A stretch of 64,000 nucleotides of DNA from Thamnaconus septentrionalis (Eukaryota > Chordata > Actinopteri > Tetraodontiformes > Monacanthidae): assembly GCA_009823395.1 (NCBI GenBank), contig CM020509.1, forward strand, positions 13,292,501 through 13,356,500. The letters are read 5' to 3'. Positions 47,107 to 61,538 of this stretch are shown here, one piece after another. The notes below the pieces were generated by a model, which worked only from the letters and a program-made list of their open reading frames with translations, was not told the origin of the DNA and searched no databases. Made by a program: the position numbers and the translations under genes. The stretch's first letter is position 1. Every line of letters starts with the position of its first letter.

Positions 47107-50100
47107 TTTCAGAAGAGTCCAAAACATATGTGCTCGTACGGCTGACATGTTGATTTCATTTCTGCATCATTATCACGTTCAAGCGGGTTCCAAGGTGACG
47201 TAACGAGCGCGCCCTCTCTTCTTCTTTCTCCCCTCCCGCTGCCCCCTCCTCTCCCTTCCTCCCCTGGAGCATCCAGGAGAGAAAAAGTAGATTAGAGAGA
47301 AGCAGGAGGAGAGGGAGGAAGAGGGATGAGCGGAGGGGCGCAGATCTTGAAGTGATTTACGGCGCCGGTGCTGCGCTTGCCGCTTGTTTTCCCCGTCCTT
47401 GGCGTGTGTGACACCTATTAGCGCTCAGACAACACTGTTACGGAGGCGCGCGCGTGTGCACGTGCACGGCCGAGATCTTCCTCCCGTCCCCTGCTGCGCG
47501 CACCGCCGATGCACCCTGTTAAAGGGAACACACGGCGGAGGATCCCATGTTTCATTCATGCCGGTTAATGAGGCACCGTGGGGCGCCGCTTATTCCTTAA
47601 CTCCCATGGTCCTTTGCTCCGCGTCCTCCCCGCCGCCGACCTCTCCGACATGTGCGGCGCGTGAAGGGAGGAACAAGGAGAGAAGCGAAGGGAAGGCGCA
47701 CGGGAGACGCGGAGGCACGCGAGCCCTCGGCCGTCATTAATATTTGAAGGCGGAACGCGGCTCGAGCCGTCGCCTCCCCTTAAAGGCCCCAGCGGTGTGA
47801 GCTCTAGCGGCGTCTAATGGCGGAGAAGCGGCATTGCAAGGAATGTTAATGTTGGAAGCCCTGTTAATAATCCCTCATGACTCGCTTGGTCTCTTGTCAC
47901 GTCACGGGTCAGATCACTCAATGCAGAGCGGCTCCACATTCTGGGAGCAAGAAGGTCGCCTCTCTACAGGTGGACTCTTTATTGACAAGATCAGTGCTAA
48001 TTATTAGCAAATTTAAAACAAAACTCTTTTATTGTTACTTGTTCTGTGCAACTTTAATTCTTTTAAATTTAATTTATTGCCAACAGAATCCCTTAAATGT
48101 TAAACATTGGTCCTTTGAATTGAAAAATCTTTTCACACAGACTGATAATACACAGAACCACACAGACTATTTGTTTTTCTGATTGAGATTCAGACTTACT
48201 ACCTTATAAATTCAGATTTACTACTTAATTAGTCCCTGAAGGGCAATTCGTTTTACAGTCAACCCCTCGATAGCAACAAAAACATATTAAAAGTAAAAGT
48301 GATTTAAAAAAAAAAAAAAAAGTACAACAGCTCACATCCACAATTGAGCATCGTCCCATCAACAGCAAGCACGAGTCGCAGCACATCAGGGCGGGAGGCA
48401 AAATAATTTCCACTTTAATCTGCAATTGTGCATTTTGCAGCTTTTTTTCATTTTAAACAGCTTTTGTAGCTCAGCTGCAACAAGTGGAAATGGACGTTTG
48501 ATTGTGCATCGCATGTCGCAACACTGTTCTACAAATGGACCCACTCTTTATCTGATATAAATGCTGAATTATTTGAAAATGAAAACACAAGATTCGTCTA
48601 TTTATAGTGACTGTGAAATGACTGAGCGCCTCCACTTCCTGTGAGCGCTGGCTCCTCCCATCCTCCCCACCTCGCTTTCCCCTCCCTGATGGAGTCGCGA
48701 CTCATGATGACCCGGTGTCACTTTCCCTGTAGCCTTAATTAACATGCGAGACCCCAGCGGCGGCACCGCAGGGACTCTTCCTCCTCCTCCTCCTCCCCCT
48801 CCTCCACCGCCCCTGTCGTCGCACCTCGGCCCACTCGATAGGAGCCGTGCAGAGATTGATGGCTGCTCCGCCCACCGCCCGGGCTCCAATTTGTGCCCCA
48901 TAATGACCCCTCTCTCTCTCTCTCCCTCTCTGCCTGCAAGTCATCGCTCCTCCACGTCAGCTCCTTCAATCTTCCCACAATCCATCACTCCCACTTCTCT
49001 CAACACACACAAACGAGCAGGCGAGCACGCTGACCCCAACCCTCACGTCCGGAGCACATTCGCCCAGCCTCTTCGAAAAAACCCACCGAGGGTCGTTATG
49101 GTCGGAGCCATGTGCCACTCCCTCTCCAGCACACACACACACACAGGCCCGTGTCTCTTTCACATATAAAAAAATAAAACCCCGAGCCAGCTCTCTTGGG
49201 CTTCCGCCCTGACTTGCATTAGCATGTTAGACACACCTGCTGTAATCCCTGTCGTCCTGACAGATTAGTCCTCGTCTTCCACCTATAGATCCCCTCTGCC
49301 GGCCCCACAAGACAATAAATCATCCCCCGATAAAACCCCCCTGGATGCGGCGTCAACGTGCTGCTGATGCCGGCCGATCCTGTAGCGAGACATCGCCGCC
49401 GCCGCCGCCGCCACCGCCGGCTTCACTCTCCTCACTGTCCGGGTTCATCCACTCAGACCACAGCAGACGCAGGCCCGGATTTGATGACACATGTAAACAT
49501 GTTTCCCAGTGTGGGCTCTCTGCGGACCGGCCGCCCGCGATGATGTTGGCAGCAAAAAAAAAAATCAATGCAGCCCTATTAGGTGTCAAATGAATGTACC
49601 TTTAGTTATTTGTGCGATCAATACCACAGTGTGTTTTTTTTATTTTGACAGAGTGCAAACATTCGGCACCTCTCAACTGCTGTTATGATTCCACAGACGA
49701 GATCCGATTGAGGACTGGGGGGGCAGTCGAGGCCAAGAGTGGCGTTAATTCAAAGCGGATAGAGCCGCTCATGCGGTAACATCCAGGAGTTTGTTCGGAA
49801 CGATTTACGGGCGTGTTGGATGAGGCGATCCGATTAATCCGAGTCATTTGTTTGAGCATCGATCAGAGGTCAGGGTGAAACGACTTAAGCCTGAGTATTT
49901 CATTAAAGAGACAGATAAACGCCCAAAGCCATGAGGATCACGTGACTTCCCCCCTCCTCCCCCTCTCCCTCCTCCCTTTGATCAGAGGTTCATCTCAGTG
50001 TAAAGGTGTAAGAAGGAATCCCTGGTTTCTGATCTCACACATGAGCAGAACAACATTCTGGACAACTGTAGGATCATTAATGGACAAATTTGGCCTCCTC

Positions 50101-53100
50101 CTTAAAATTGCATCGACTCTATAAATCCACAATATTAGCAAATAATAATGCAGCAGTTATGTTTTTGTGACTTCAGGTCAAGTATCATCTGACTGCATTT
50201 CATTTCATGCCAATAAATCCGTCTAAAAGTTTAAAGCTGGGGCCTTAATTTCAAAACTCAAACTGTTTGAACAATAAATTATACTGCATTCTAAATGTTT
50301 TAGAACTAAAACTGGCTGATCTTAGCATAACTTGGCAGAATCTGAGATGACATAATTTGGCAGAAGACAGTCGTGACTGATTTATTATTTATAGACTTAT
50401 TCTTAATTATTGCAAACTTCCAGAAGTGAGAAGCAGAATTTTGATCAAAATTTTCAAATACATGAAATGTGTTTCTCAAAGAATTTGGCTGGAAAACATG
50501 GCTGTTGCCTTTTTTTCAATCACCAAAAACCAAGAATTGGATGAATTTCTGATCAAATTAGATGTTGGCTTGTCAATGAGCTGACAGCTGGACAGGAGAC
50601 TGCCTTTTGTGTCGTTTCGTTTGTTTTTCGTATAATTAGTCTGAACCGGCCCCTTTTTATATAACGAAGCAGATGCACCACGAGCGGAATGAGAGCGGCG
50701 CGTCTAATTACCGAGCGCCGCCCTAATGATTTATGGCACATTCAGCTAATTAGGTTACGTGCATACAGTACGATCCAGAGTTGCTCTGCTGCTGCTGCTG
50801 CGAGCCGAGCTCGACGCCACCGTCGCGGCCCCGCCCTTCCCCCCACCTCCTCCTCCACTACCCTCCCACACACACACACACACACTTTTCATCTCCCTCC
50901 CTCACTCGGAGACTTGAATGGAGGCGTCTTGCTGGAGTGACATCTTGCTGAAGCTTTGTGTCCCAGTCGGGAATGTTGGCATTTGCGTAAAAAAAAAAAG
51001 GAAGAAGAAGAAGAAGAAGAAGAAGAGATGAAGCCGCAACCAGCGCTGTGCACGCGCTGCCACACGAGCAGCCACACAGCAGTCACGCAAGAGGGGTGTG
51101 ATGTATAAATGATCAAGAGCGCCGGCAGCAGCGGGACGTCACAGTTCTCTCCCACAATCCCTCACTCCTCCCGCGTCCTCTGTTCTCTCCATCTCTCCCG
51201 CCCGCCCGCCCGCGCACACTCTTAAATATATAATGAAATGTGATGACTGTTGACACTCGGGTGCTGTTTGTGCCTCCGCGGCCGGGCGCCCCTCCCCTTT
51301 CTGGTTCGCTGCCGCTTGCTTTGCGTGGAACTGGGTCAGGAGGCTCCGCCAACGTTTACCGATGTCGCTTGTGTGTTTTATCACAAATCACCGTTTTTTT
51401 ACCCCCCCCCCCCACGAAACGCTGCTGCTACCCATGAGCCTCTCTTCTCAAATCAGACTGGCAGCCGTTAGTGTGTGTGGCGCGTGAGCTCATTAATGCA
51501 TCATTTCGGGTGGGTTTTTTTGACTCCATCAATCCCCTCAGGGTGATATTGACGCTCGCTCGTGTTTTTTTTTTTTTTTTTTTTTTTTTGCAAGGTGGTG
51601 CAGGCAGACCCTCCTTCACCTCCTCCTCCGTTGCCCTGCGGCCCTGGCTGCTCGTTTTCCTCGCTCATCTTGGAGCCGTAAACAAGTTTATGGCACAGAG
51701 AGGTAATTACGCGCAGACATTCTGCATTAAGCCTAATGGCCGTGGGCCATGACTAATTCAGGGGGTCGCACAGGGGCTTTTGGTCCCGCTGAGGTTGCCG
51801 TACAGTCACTCGCGATGATGCAACCGTGCCGCCGTGGCCGGTTCCGCTGGCGTCCCCGTCCGCGGAGACCCAGTGAGCGCTGGGAGTCACACTTGGTGAC
51901 ATTTATCTTGTTGGTCGTCGTGCTGTTTGATGTTGAGAAATTTGGTGTTACGGTTGAAGGAAATGATCGAGGAGAGTGTTATCTGTGTATGAGTCGCCGA
52001 GGAAAGGAAGCAAACTAGCAACAAACAAGCCAGACGAGTTCAGAGGCTCCACAGAATCTTAAAAGATCAGTTCTGTGCTGTGTTTATTGAAGGTTTCACA
52101 TTATGCAAAATTCACCTTATCAGCGTTTCCATGCGGCTACCGGTTTCTCCTGCCTTTTAGTGAACTCGGTGAGCTGAGAAAAGTCCATCATTTCGTCTTT
52201 TTTTCTTCCCCTATCCAGAGAGCCTTTGCTTAAAACAACACGCCCTTTGTGATGTCACAAAATTCTCTTTCTCTCTCTCTGTTTCTGACTTTGTCTTGTT
52301 TCTGTCCCCTCCAAACATTTAAATAGTACAACAAAGCTGATGAGTTTTAATAATATCAATAACTGAAACCTGTGTGGAAGCCTGTAAACAGAGGGCTAAG
52401 TGTGCTGCCGAACTTATGTGACCTTCAACGTGACAGTATGAATTTAAAAAAAAATGTTATTTCTTCTATCTGTAGCCTGACGTTCCTTCCTCATTCAGAT
52501 GAGTTCAACATTCAGTTGCCCAGTTAGCTGCAGAGTCGGCAGCATTTATTTTTCTCCCTAACATAAATGAATCTGACGCCGCTTCCTGTAAGCAGACGTC
52601 TTTATATTTGACGTTGTTGCCGCTGCTATTTCAAATGGTTTCGGTTGACGTCTAAACGTGAATGGCACATTCCTCGAAGTAGCTCAGACGCCAAGTTAGC
52701 TCCTTTAACGAGCCGCTCGCTGGTGAGTAGATGGCGGCCTATTTCTGTGCAGCGATACAGAGAGGAAACGGCTCAGAGCCAACTCTGATTTCCAAAAGAA
52801 CTGGGTCACGATGACTTTTGGAAGGAAGTACTGCTTTTTTTTCTGCATTATTTTTTTTTCACTTTGAATTGTACAACTGAAGAGAAATACTGGTGTTGTT
52901 TTGTATATGAGGCAGAAATATCTTCAGAGCCCAAAGCGAAACAGCCTGGGTCGATCACAGGTTTGCTCAAACCCCGTTCGTAGAGAGTGAAAACCAATTA
53001 CTGTCAGGATTGAAGTTTGATTCTGTCACTTTCAACCGTTCTGCCATCACTCTGCCAGCGGCAGAAGAAGCTGTAGCTGCCTGAGCATGTGATGTAGCTC

Positions 53101-55318
53101 TGTGTGGAAAAACTCGGGGAACGTGAGGAGAAATAGGGGGAAATACAAAGTGTCATTTTGCTTTCTGGAGTTTTTAGAACACTCGTCATGTTCTCGATCA
53201 CTTTTGCGAGACATTCCTTCAAATACTAGCAGATCATTATCAGGTGGACACAGCAGCGTTAACACGCAGCGCTGTAAAACAAATCCAATATCCAGAGTCT
53301 CAGAGTTTTATGTCTTTGTGCACCTATAATTTGTGTTTTATTGGAAATTTTATTGACTTTTTTTTTTTTTTTTACATTTCATTTACATCTACACTAAACC
53401 GCAGCTCACCAGTCATAAACAATACCCCCACACCTCCCATTACCCCCTCCCAACTAAATAGTCCAGTTTATAATATACACAGGGGCAACGTTTATCGTTA
53501 GGGGACAAATTAAAACATTTAATTTACCCAACACGAGGCCTGCAGATTACGAGGATCAATCAACTGGATGAAATCTCTCACTCTCAGAAAACACACACAG
53601 CATACACACACACACACACACACGCAACACATTCATAATCCTTTACAGTTACATTTTTTAATTTCAGCGAGAGCTCTCGGATGGATGTTTTTTTTTTCTG
53701 GATTTAATACTTTCATTTCATTTTTATTTTCATAGCCGTCACGGCAGCAGTGTGTTTATTTTGCTTTGTGCTCCTAATACTATTAACCGGGGAGTGCTTG
53801 GCGTTTGGATGATTTCACACTACATCAGGTACAAAAAGGGAGAAGAAATAAGAGCGACAACCATTTCCAACACACTGTATCACATCGAGGTGCTGCTCCT
53901 TTTCATCACGCGTACCGGCTGTTTCTCTCACTCGTCACTCCCGGGCATTAAATCAGACACTGAAACTGTCCGAGGCCAAAGGTTGCGACCCCATTTGCAG
54001 TCACAGTCACTAATTGCAATCAATACGTTTGTAGCGCGAGTACCCCCCGCACCGTGCACCGGCTGCCTCCTCTCTGTTTTCTGCTGACGGGAGCCTCAGC
54101 AGAACTTCCTCTCTCAGACGCCTCCAATCAGCATTTAGCCGCGCGCGATTAGCATCTGTGAGTGCATTAGCATAGCGGCCGCCAGCGCCCAGACGCCCGC
54201 CGAGGCTGTTTGATAACCCGAGTCTGTGTGAAGTGGTGCGGCGGTTTGTGTGTTTTTGCGTGTGCAAGCGGCAGATGGTTTGCAGAGGACGCTGGTCTCT
54301 GCCGAGCGGGAAGACACTGCGGCGATGGCCGCGGGAGCAGTTAAGTCTCTGATGTTTTCACTGGCTGTGGAAAGGCTTATTTTACCGCAAGGACACTTTA
54401 CTTTCACTTTAACTGCTCTGTCTTTCCACATGAAGATGCATAGTCAAGTTGTGCTCAGTGAAACGGAGCGTTCTGTTGCTGTTCTACTGGGATTTTCACA
54501 ACATCACAACCACACCGAGGGTTTCACAGAGAATAGTCCCCAAAAAATAGAAAATAAATCCTGTGAGCATTAGCTATGTGGAGCAAAATACCTTGTTGAT
54601 GTCAGGGGTCAGAGGTCATGGGCAAACTGGTTGGAGACCAGAGAAAGGCAACGGCCACCCACACAACCGCTGGTTACAACAAAGGTCAGCTGAACAGTAA
54701 AGAGATACACACACTTTGTCCTCAAACACTTTATGAAGGATTGCATTATTATTACCAAAGTATGCCTAATAAAATGGCCTCAGGTTTTACTTTTGTTGCT
54801 TACCATTGTTATCAAAGCTTTTATATCAAATGCTCTTCCCCAACACCCAAACATAACTCTTAGTAAGGATATTAATGGGAATTAGAGATAATTTCACAAT
54901 TTGAGATGAAATAAGCTATGCTTCATTGTCTGTCCCAAAAGGTGACAGGAATTCTTCTTTTGCCAGGGCCCACAAACACATTCATGCAATTCCCATCAAG
55001 ACACATTGACATTAAGAACAAATTAAAAAAACAAAAATCAATATCACCTAAAATAGTCCCAACGTTAAACCAGTGCTACTTCAGCCACAGCTCAGCTCTC
55101 CACACTGGAAGGCTGGCGACTCCGCTGCTCCAGCCTCATGATTTCAAAGCAATCCTGGCGCTGTTGGAAAAGATTGGTGCCTGGAGCTAAGAGAAGCTTG
55201 TGAGACAGGACTCTGACCCTCACATGCAACTGCAGCAGCCGCTTTTACTCCTGAAATAAACTGGAAAGGGGAGACGAGCCCAGCGTGGCAACCGCCAAAG
55301 CTCAGAGTAAGTAACTGG

Positions 55319-55375
<57 letters not shown>

Positions 55376-58300
55376 TGCTGCTGAATTGGGTTGGAACGTG
55401 TCAAATTTCTCTCGTTGGTCTCGTTAGCGGAATGCGCTAACCAGCCACAAACGTCACAATTGCACCACTTTTGACTCCAGTTTGCATGTCGGAAAAATCC
55501 CCCCCAAAAACCCGGGAGCGTGTTTTGTATGCAACACATGCTGCTCAGAGCTCAAGTTGTTGCTAAGTGTGCGACTGATGCCACACTGACGGTTTCTGAG
55601 AGACTTTCTCAGGCAGTTCGCCGTGTACTGTCTGCGGCCCTGACCTGGTTTAATCCCCGAGCCGTGCGCGTCCTCTGCAGCCGCCTCCCCGCATGGCGGC
55701 AGGATCAAAGGCATCGCTAGTAGTGAGTCAGGGCTCCTTTATTCAGCCCGGGAGATAAGTGGGGCACGGTGAGGAGGGAAAAGAAAGGGTGCGCGGTAGG
55801 AGAACCGTTTCGTAACTCCAGTCTCATGGCTCCTTTTTTTTCGCTTCCCCTCTGCTCTGGCACGGCTCCCCTCCGCCAGCCAGCCAGCCCCTGGTGAGAC
55901 TCATAGCTCGTTCATCTTCCTCACCACCAAACTCCCACCACCACGTTTTTGGCTTCTCGCCCTCATCACTCCCTATTCTACTCCCTATTTTTGTTTTGTT
56001 TTTTTGTTGTTTTTTTTTCCTCTCTGCTCACTTCCGTGCCAAAATATCCATCTACATCTCCGAGGTCTCGGTGTCATCCGTCTTCCGATGTCGGTTGATG
56101 AACACACTGTATGTCAGCTGTTCCATTAACGCAAGCAGGTCATGGACACGTCTTCCTCAGAGAGCCGACAACTTCTTTTTCTGTCCTGTCCTGTCCTGTC
56201 CTGCACTATGCAGAATTGCAGTGTCAGTTTTTTGAAGTAGGGTGTTTGTTTTTGGTGTTTGTTGAGTGTGTTTGTGGTCACATGACCACCAGGTGCGGAG
56301 AGCAGGGGTGGATGGAAATGAAAAAGTAGATGTTAAACTGGAATCTGTCTGTTGTAGTCAAATATGACATCACTCTTTCATCGAATCCTGCACTCCAACA
56401 ATCTGTGTGACATTTAGTAGAATATGATTGTTATGGTGACACACACTTTATTTATTTAGTAACTCAGTAAGTCAATCAGTCAAATGGGACATATTAAACT
56501 CAAGTAAAGCACATAGAATAAATCAGAATTAGCCAGAATAATAACAACAACAACACAATAACAACCATAATACAGACGGTACAAACAGTGCAGAGCAGCT
56601 TGCCCAAAGTTGATGCAACACTTGACATTACATCTTCTTCATGTGCAAAACTCTCCTAGGCTGCAGGCATAAAACCTGTATCTTTACGTGTATTTTTCAT
56701 CCTTTTTGACAAGCATGATTTTTTTTTACATGATGGGTCTTTAAATGTTTGTCATGCCACCGTGACTGACTCAGCCTGCATGATCAGTCCAATTTAGCTA
56801 ATATGACATAGACACAGGATCTAATTTTCAATCATTAAGGCTTGTAATCAACAGGCGCAGTCTGAATTTTAATTGGATGCACCAGCAGCCGCCCAGAGCT
56901 CAGTAATAGGCGCTGCGGCACAGCGCTGGCTAATGCGACACAGGAACACTTGCAGCTCAAAGCCCAGGTATTATATATAAAATATAAACCTGTTATCCTC
57001 CACTAAATCATATTTCAGGAAAGCTCAGTCGTTGCTGCTAAAGTAAATGTGGCAGTAAAATGAAATTACGCGTCTCATTTACATTCTGTAGAACTTCCTG
57101 GTTCCCTGCCAAACTGGGCGGGAGAGGCACCAGTAAGTGTGACAAGATTGCGTGCATTGTTGTTGAACTTCAAAACAAGTTGTTGTTGTTTTTTTTCTCT
57201 TGTCATCGTTAAGGAACATCTGTGACGATGTTGAAGGCAGTCAAATGGAATCTAGTCACTAGATTTCATCTCACTTACAGTACAAATTTCCTAAGTGTGA
57301 CAGTGTGATTGTATAACAGCAGAGGTCTTTCGAGAAGTGAGAGGCTCCTGTGGGTTCAAAGCATGTGTCAATAACGGGGAAAATGACAGTGTCGTGAAGC
57401 ATCAGAACAATGAGGCGTTTGAGTAAGAAGATGAAAAACAAGTTTTCAAAAATTGCCTGAGCGCAAATTTAAACACACTAAGAAATAATTTGAGGAATTT
57501 GAATAGCATTGAATGACATGTTATTCAGTGTAGCATTTGTCATGTTATAACATTTGAATAACAGCAGACAAAAGTAAGTGTACACAATTGAGCAATAAAT
57601 AAATTCATGACTGGAGAGGAAAGCATGAATTTTTGAGCAGCGCGTGCGGAGACATTTACATGCGAGAGAGCCAAAGCTTTTAGGCAGGTTGCGCACTGCA
57701 CAAGGAGATTTTTCACACACAAAACACGCAAACACACACGCGTTCTATGAAACACAAACGTAAACAAACACGTGACGCGCTCACACGTCCTCGTGGACCA
57801 GCGTTGAGTTGTACAGACTGCGTTACTAAGGAGACTGTCAAAGAATCAAAGGCACTCAGTGTTTTTTGGAGCCGTCTCTGTCTTTTGTTTCTCCGTTCAG
57901 GCTGCGCGTCCTCTGTAGCGTTTCTGATAAGAGACGGCACGTCACCGCCGACATGGAGGAGAGCGCCTGTGATGAGCCGCGCCGTCGACATGAATCACTC
58001 CCCGCTTCTTCGTCTTCTTCTTCTTCTTTTTTTTGCAGCTTTTAGGGAATAAAGGAGAGCGTGCGTGGCAGAGCGCGTTTGTGGGTCAGAGCCGCCGAGC
58101 TTTGGAACAGATACACTACAGTGATGGATGAGGGGAAAGTTAGAGAAGAGCTTGAGCGACGCACTCGTCTCTGTCTTTGTGAGGACTCCCACTGACTTTC
58201 CGCTTTCCACTTGTTTTCCATCCTTCGTAGATTTCACTTCTTCGTGATCAAAGCAGGACTTTGAGGCTGTCAAACCAAGGGGTTGTTGCAAAGTCCTAAG

Positions 58301-58997
58301 GTCACGGCGGAGATGTCGGGGAATTGTCTGGCCTTTTTTTCTTTGTTTTGTTTTTGTGTTTCTGGGGGAGGGGTTTGTGCAGAGAGTGACCTGCTGGTGC
58401 AGCGGCTAGCACCGTCACGTCTTTGTGTGTTCTCCTTGTGCCTCTGATGACTCTCTCCCAGTTCTGAAGGTTCCTGCAACTGTCTTAAATACATTATATC
58501 AGCTGCTCTACATTTGGTCTAACTGTGAGTGCAAAATAACTGTTTGTCTCTATGTGGCCCTGTGTTAAAATGGTAAAATATCCAGCGTGTAAGCACCCAT
58601 TTGCCCCAAAGACAGGTGGGGGAGGATGGATGGATGGATGGATGGACGGACGGACGGACGGACGGATGGATGGATGGATGAAAGGATGATGGATGGATGG
58701 ATGGATGAAAGGATGATGGATGGATGGATGGATAAAGGGATGGATGGATGGACGGACGGATGGATGGATGGTTGGATGGATGAAAGGATGGATGGATGAA
58801 GGGATGGATGGGTGGGTGGGTGGATTTTGTAACTAAATTAACTGGGTGACCACAAGCCTTAACCACTACAATCTGATCATGACGTTGACCTCACCTCAAT
58901 TCAAAAGTCTTGAGGTCCGGCCAAAATGACAAATGTCTTCAATGTGTAGGTTCAAAAAGAAAATCTATTCCATTCCTCACAATCCCATATTTCCAGC

Positions 58998-59034
<37 letters not shown>

Positions 59035-61503
59035 CCAACAGGAAGGACCAGTGACTGTGATGAAGGGGAAGTGTGTGCGCAGTCTTTATTAACTCTGCTC
59101 CTGTTTTGTTCTCTCGCTTTGTCTCCCCGTCCACCGCTCCTCCATTCCCCCCTCCCCCTTCCACTTCTGCCATAAACAAATTCTTTGATTCTTTTTTTTG
59201 AATTCCATTTTCTTCCCTTTCAACCATTCGTTTCCACCACGTTTCCCCAAAACGCTTTTCTTTCATCCTCCTCTTTCTGCTTCCCGGGATCCAGAGAAAG
59301 GTAAATTGCTGTCTGTGATGTCTTCAACTGTGATTTGCTTCCCCGATGTTTCCAGTCGCTTGCCGCGTGTCGACTCGAGGCAGCCGCCGCCGCCGCCGCC
59401 GCCGCCGCCCCTTCTCCCCGCACGCACAATCGCTTTTCGACGCTTCGCCGGTCACTCCGGCGGCTCTGCGTCGCCCGCAGTCGTTGATCTTCGTGCGGCG
59501 TGCATGTCCAAACGGCCGCTGTGAAGTCATCAGTGGGCCGGGGCGGCCTCAGGCTATTTGATGTCGGTTGAAGTTGCGCGGCTTTTACGCCGTTCCTGAT
59601 CCTCCTGAGAGGGAACAGGGAATCATTAAAGAGCCATTTGTTGGAGGCAAGGCAAGGCCACTCACGCCGCCTTCGGGTGACACACCCCTCTCCTCTCTGG
59701 CGTCCCCGAGCGAAGTGCGGCGGCGGGACGCGCACACATCCACACGTTCCACGGCACTTTCATGTCCGACCGCGGCCGAGGAGGCGCAATTATCGACCCG
59801 CAGTGTGTGAGCACACAGCTGTGGAGAGGAGACAGTCGAGATAATGGACTCATAAACACCAAAAGCCCCCTGAGATCACTGCCAGCGCTGTCTGCCCTGC
59901 CGCGTCTCTGTGTGTCTCTACAGGGTTTTTTGGGTGTGTGTGTGTGTGTATGTATTGCCTGTGCGCGTCACTGCTGTTGGCTTTCACTTTGTGCGATCGC
60001 ACCATCAGGGCTTGAGTCTCTGTAGCTCGTCTCCATCACCTGTCCAAACAAAGTGTGTCCTCAACTTTGTGCTCTTTTGTAGAAGGGATAGTTTGCTCAG
60101 AATTGAATTTAACCCATTCACTGCTCACCCCAGTGTCAGTGGAAGCTCTGGTGAAATGCCCAAACCCACAACAACCATTCCAGCCGTTAAGAATTCCACA
60201 CATGGACGACGAGGATGACGTGTCTCCAAACTGGTTGTGCATCCAGTTTTTCTTGAAACGACGCCGCCAAAGTCTGCTAGCGCCTGTTGCCTCCTGGCCA
60301 GGAGCTGCGTTCACGGGATTCTTCCCAGTTATGGAAGTTTGTTTACAGACTTGTAAGAGTTAAACACATGCGGTTCATAATTCATAGTGCAGTGGATGTT
60401 TTGGCAGAAGAAAAATTGTAAAATGTTGCTGCTTTGAGACAAACTTGACTGCAGCACTCGACATAAATAAAACAGAGGTATGTTTCTGTTAGTGTTTTGT
60501 ATTGGAGTCCACAGTACATGGCAACCGCTGGGCATTATTCTTCTACAATAATGCACTCAGAGCCTTTATCAACAGTGGAGTAAGTAGATGAAACTGTAAT
60601 TTAAGAATGAAATGTCCTTTTAATATCCACTTCCATTCATGTGTCTGTGTCGTCGCCCCCCCCGTATTACAGCACTATTGTCACGCACTAGCAAACAACC
60701 AGAGCAGATGCTTCCTCCACACAGCTGCTGCGCTCTATATCTATGTCAGCTGCGGCTAAGAATGTTGCATGGTAACGGACAATTAAGTTATGCGAAGAGC
60801 AAATAAACTTTAAACAGGATTGCGAGCAATCACGCCGATGAAGCGGCAACACTGATGGCAGCCTGCAAGGGACACGGGGAGGGAGGGATTTACTTCACAG
60901 TGGAGGAGTGAGCTAATTAGACTGGAGCCCAAAAATGAAACAATCTGGAGGGAGAAATACAAATCCATAATGATGCAAAAGGAGGAAATACTCATTTTGT
61001 CTTGTCCGACTGTGAAATTGAGCATGACGATTCCTGCACTTTACCGGCTCTGCTCAACAGATGCGGCAATGAGGTTGGAAAGTGGTGTTAAAGGGTGCGA
61101 GACAAGGTCAAACACACACTCAAAGATTTCATATTGAATCCCTTTTCGGGCCTTCATTTTTTATCCCAGACAGAGCAGCCATGGATTGCCAGTGTTCAAA
61201 AAGAATCTTTCGGAAAGCTGCATACTTTGCTCTGAAAAGTGAAACGAGCAGCAGCAACAAAAAAGTCGAACTTTTCTCTTCCCTGAGGAGTTCATGAAAA
61301 GCGTAGAGATGAATATGATTGTGCGAAAACGTTGGTAAAGTGAATTTTGCTCCATTTGGGAGTTTTCAAGCGAGGCAGCGTTTGAGCTCAAACTTGAGAT
61401 TCCAGCACAAATTGAATATAATTGTACAAATTTCAGGTTTTACAATTTAGAGCTTCCCTCTTGTATAATTTTATTACTCTCTATCTTCAGGCGGTTGTTC
61501 TTA

Positions 61504-61538
<35 letters not shown>

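Noticed and set aside
55144..55539. Minus-strand poly-Gln protein
   Set aside because: The poly-Gln comes from the TGC repeat; flanks have no conserved sequence and no splice support.
58621..58825. CRISPR-like regular repeat
   Set aside because: Tandem tetranucleotides with no spacers, in a vertebrate genome.
59220..59735. 171-codon minus-strand frame in a CpG-rich block
   Set aside because: Poly-Ala from the GCC repeat and random-looking flanks; no recognisable domain.
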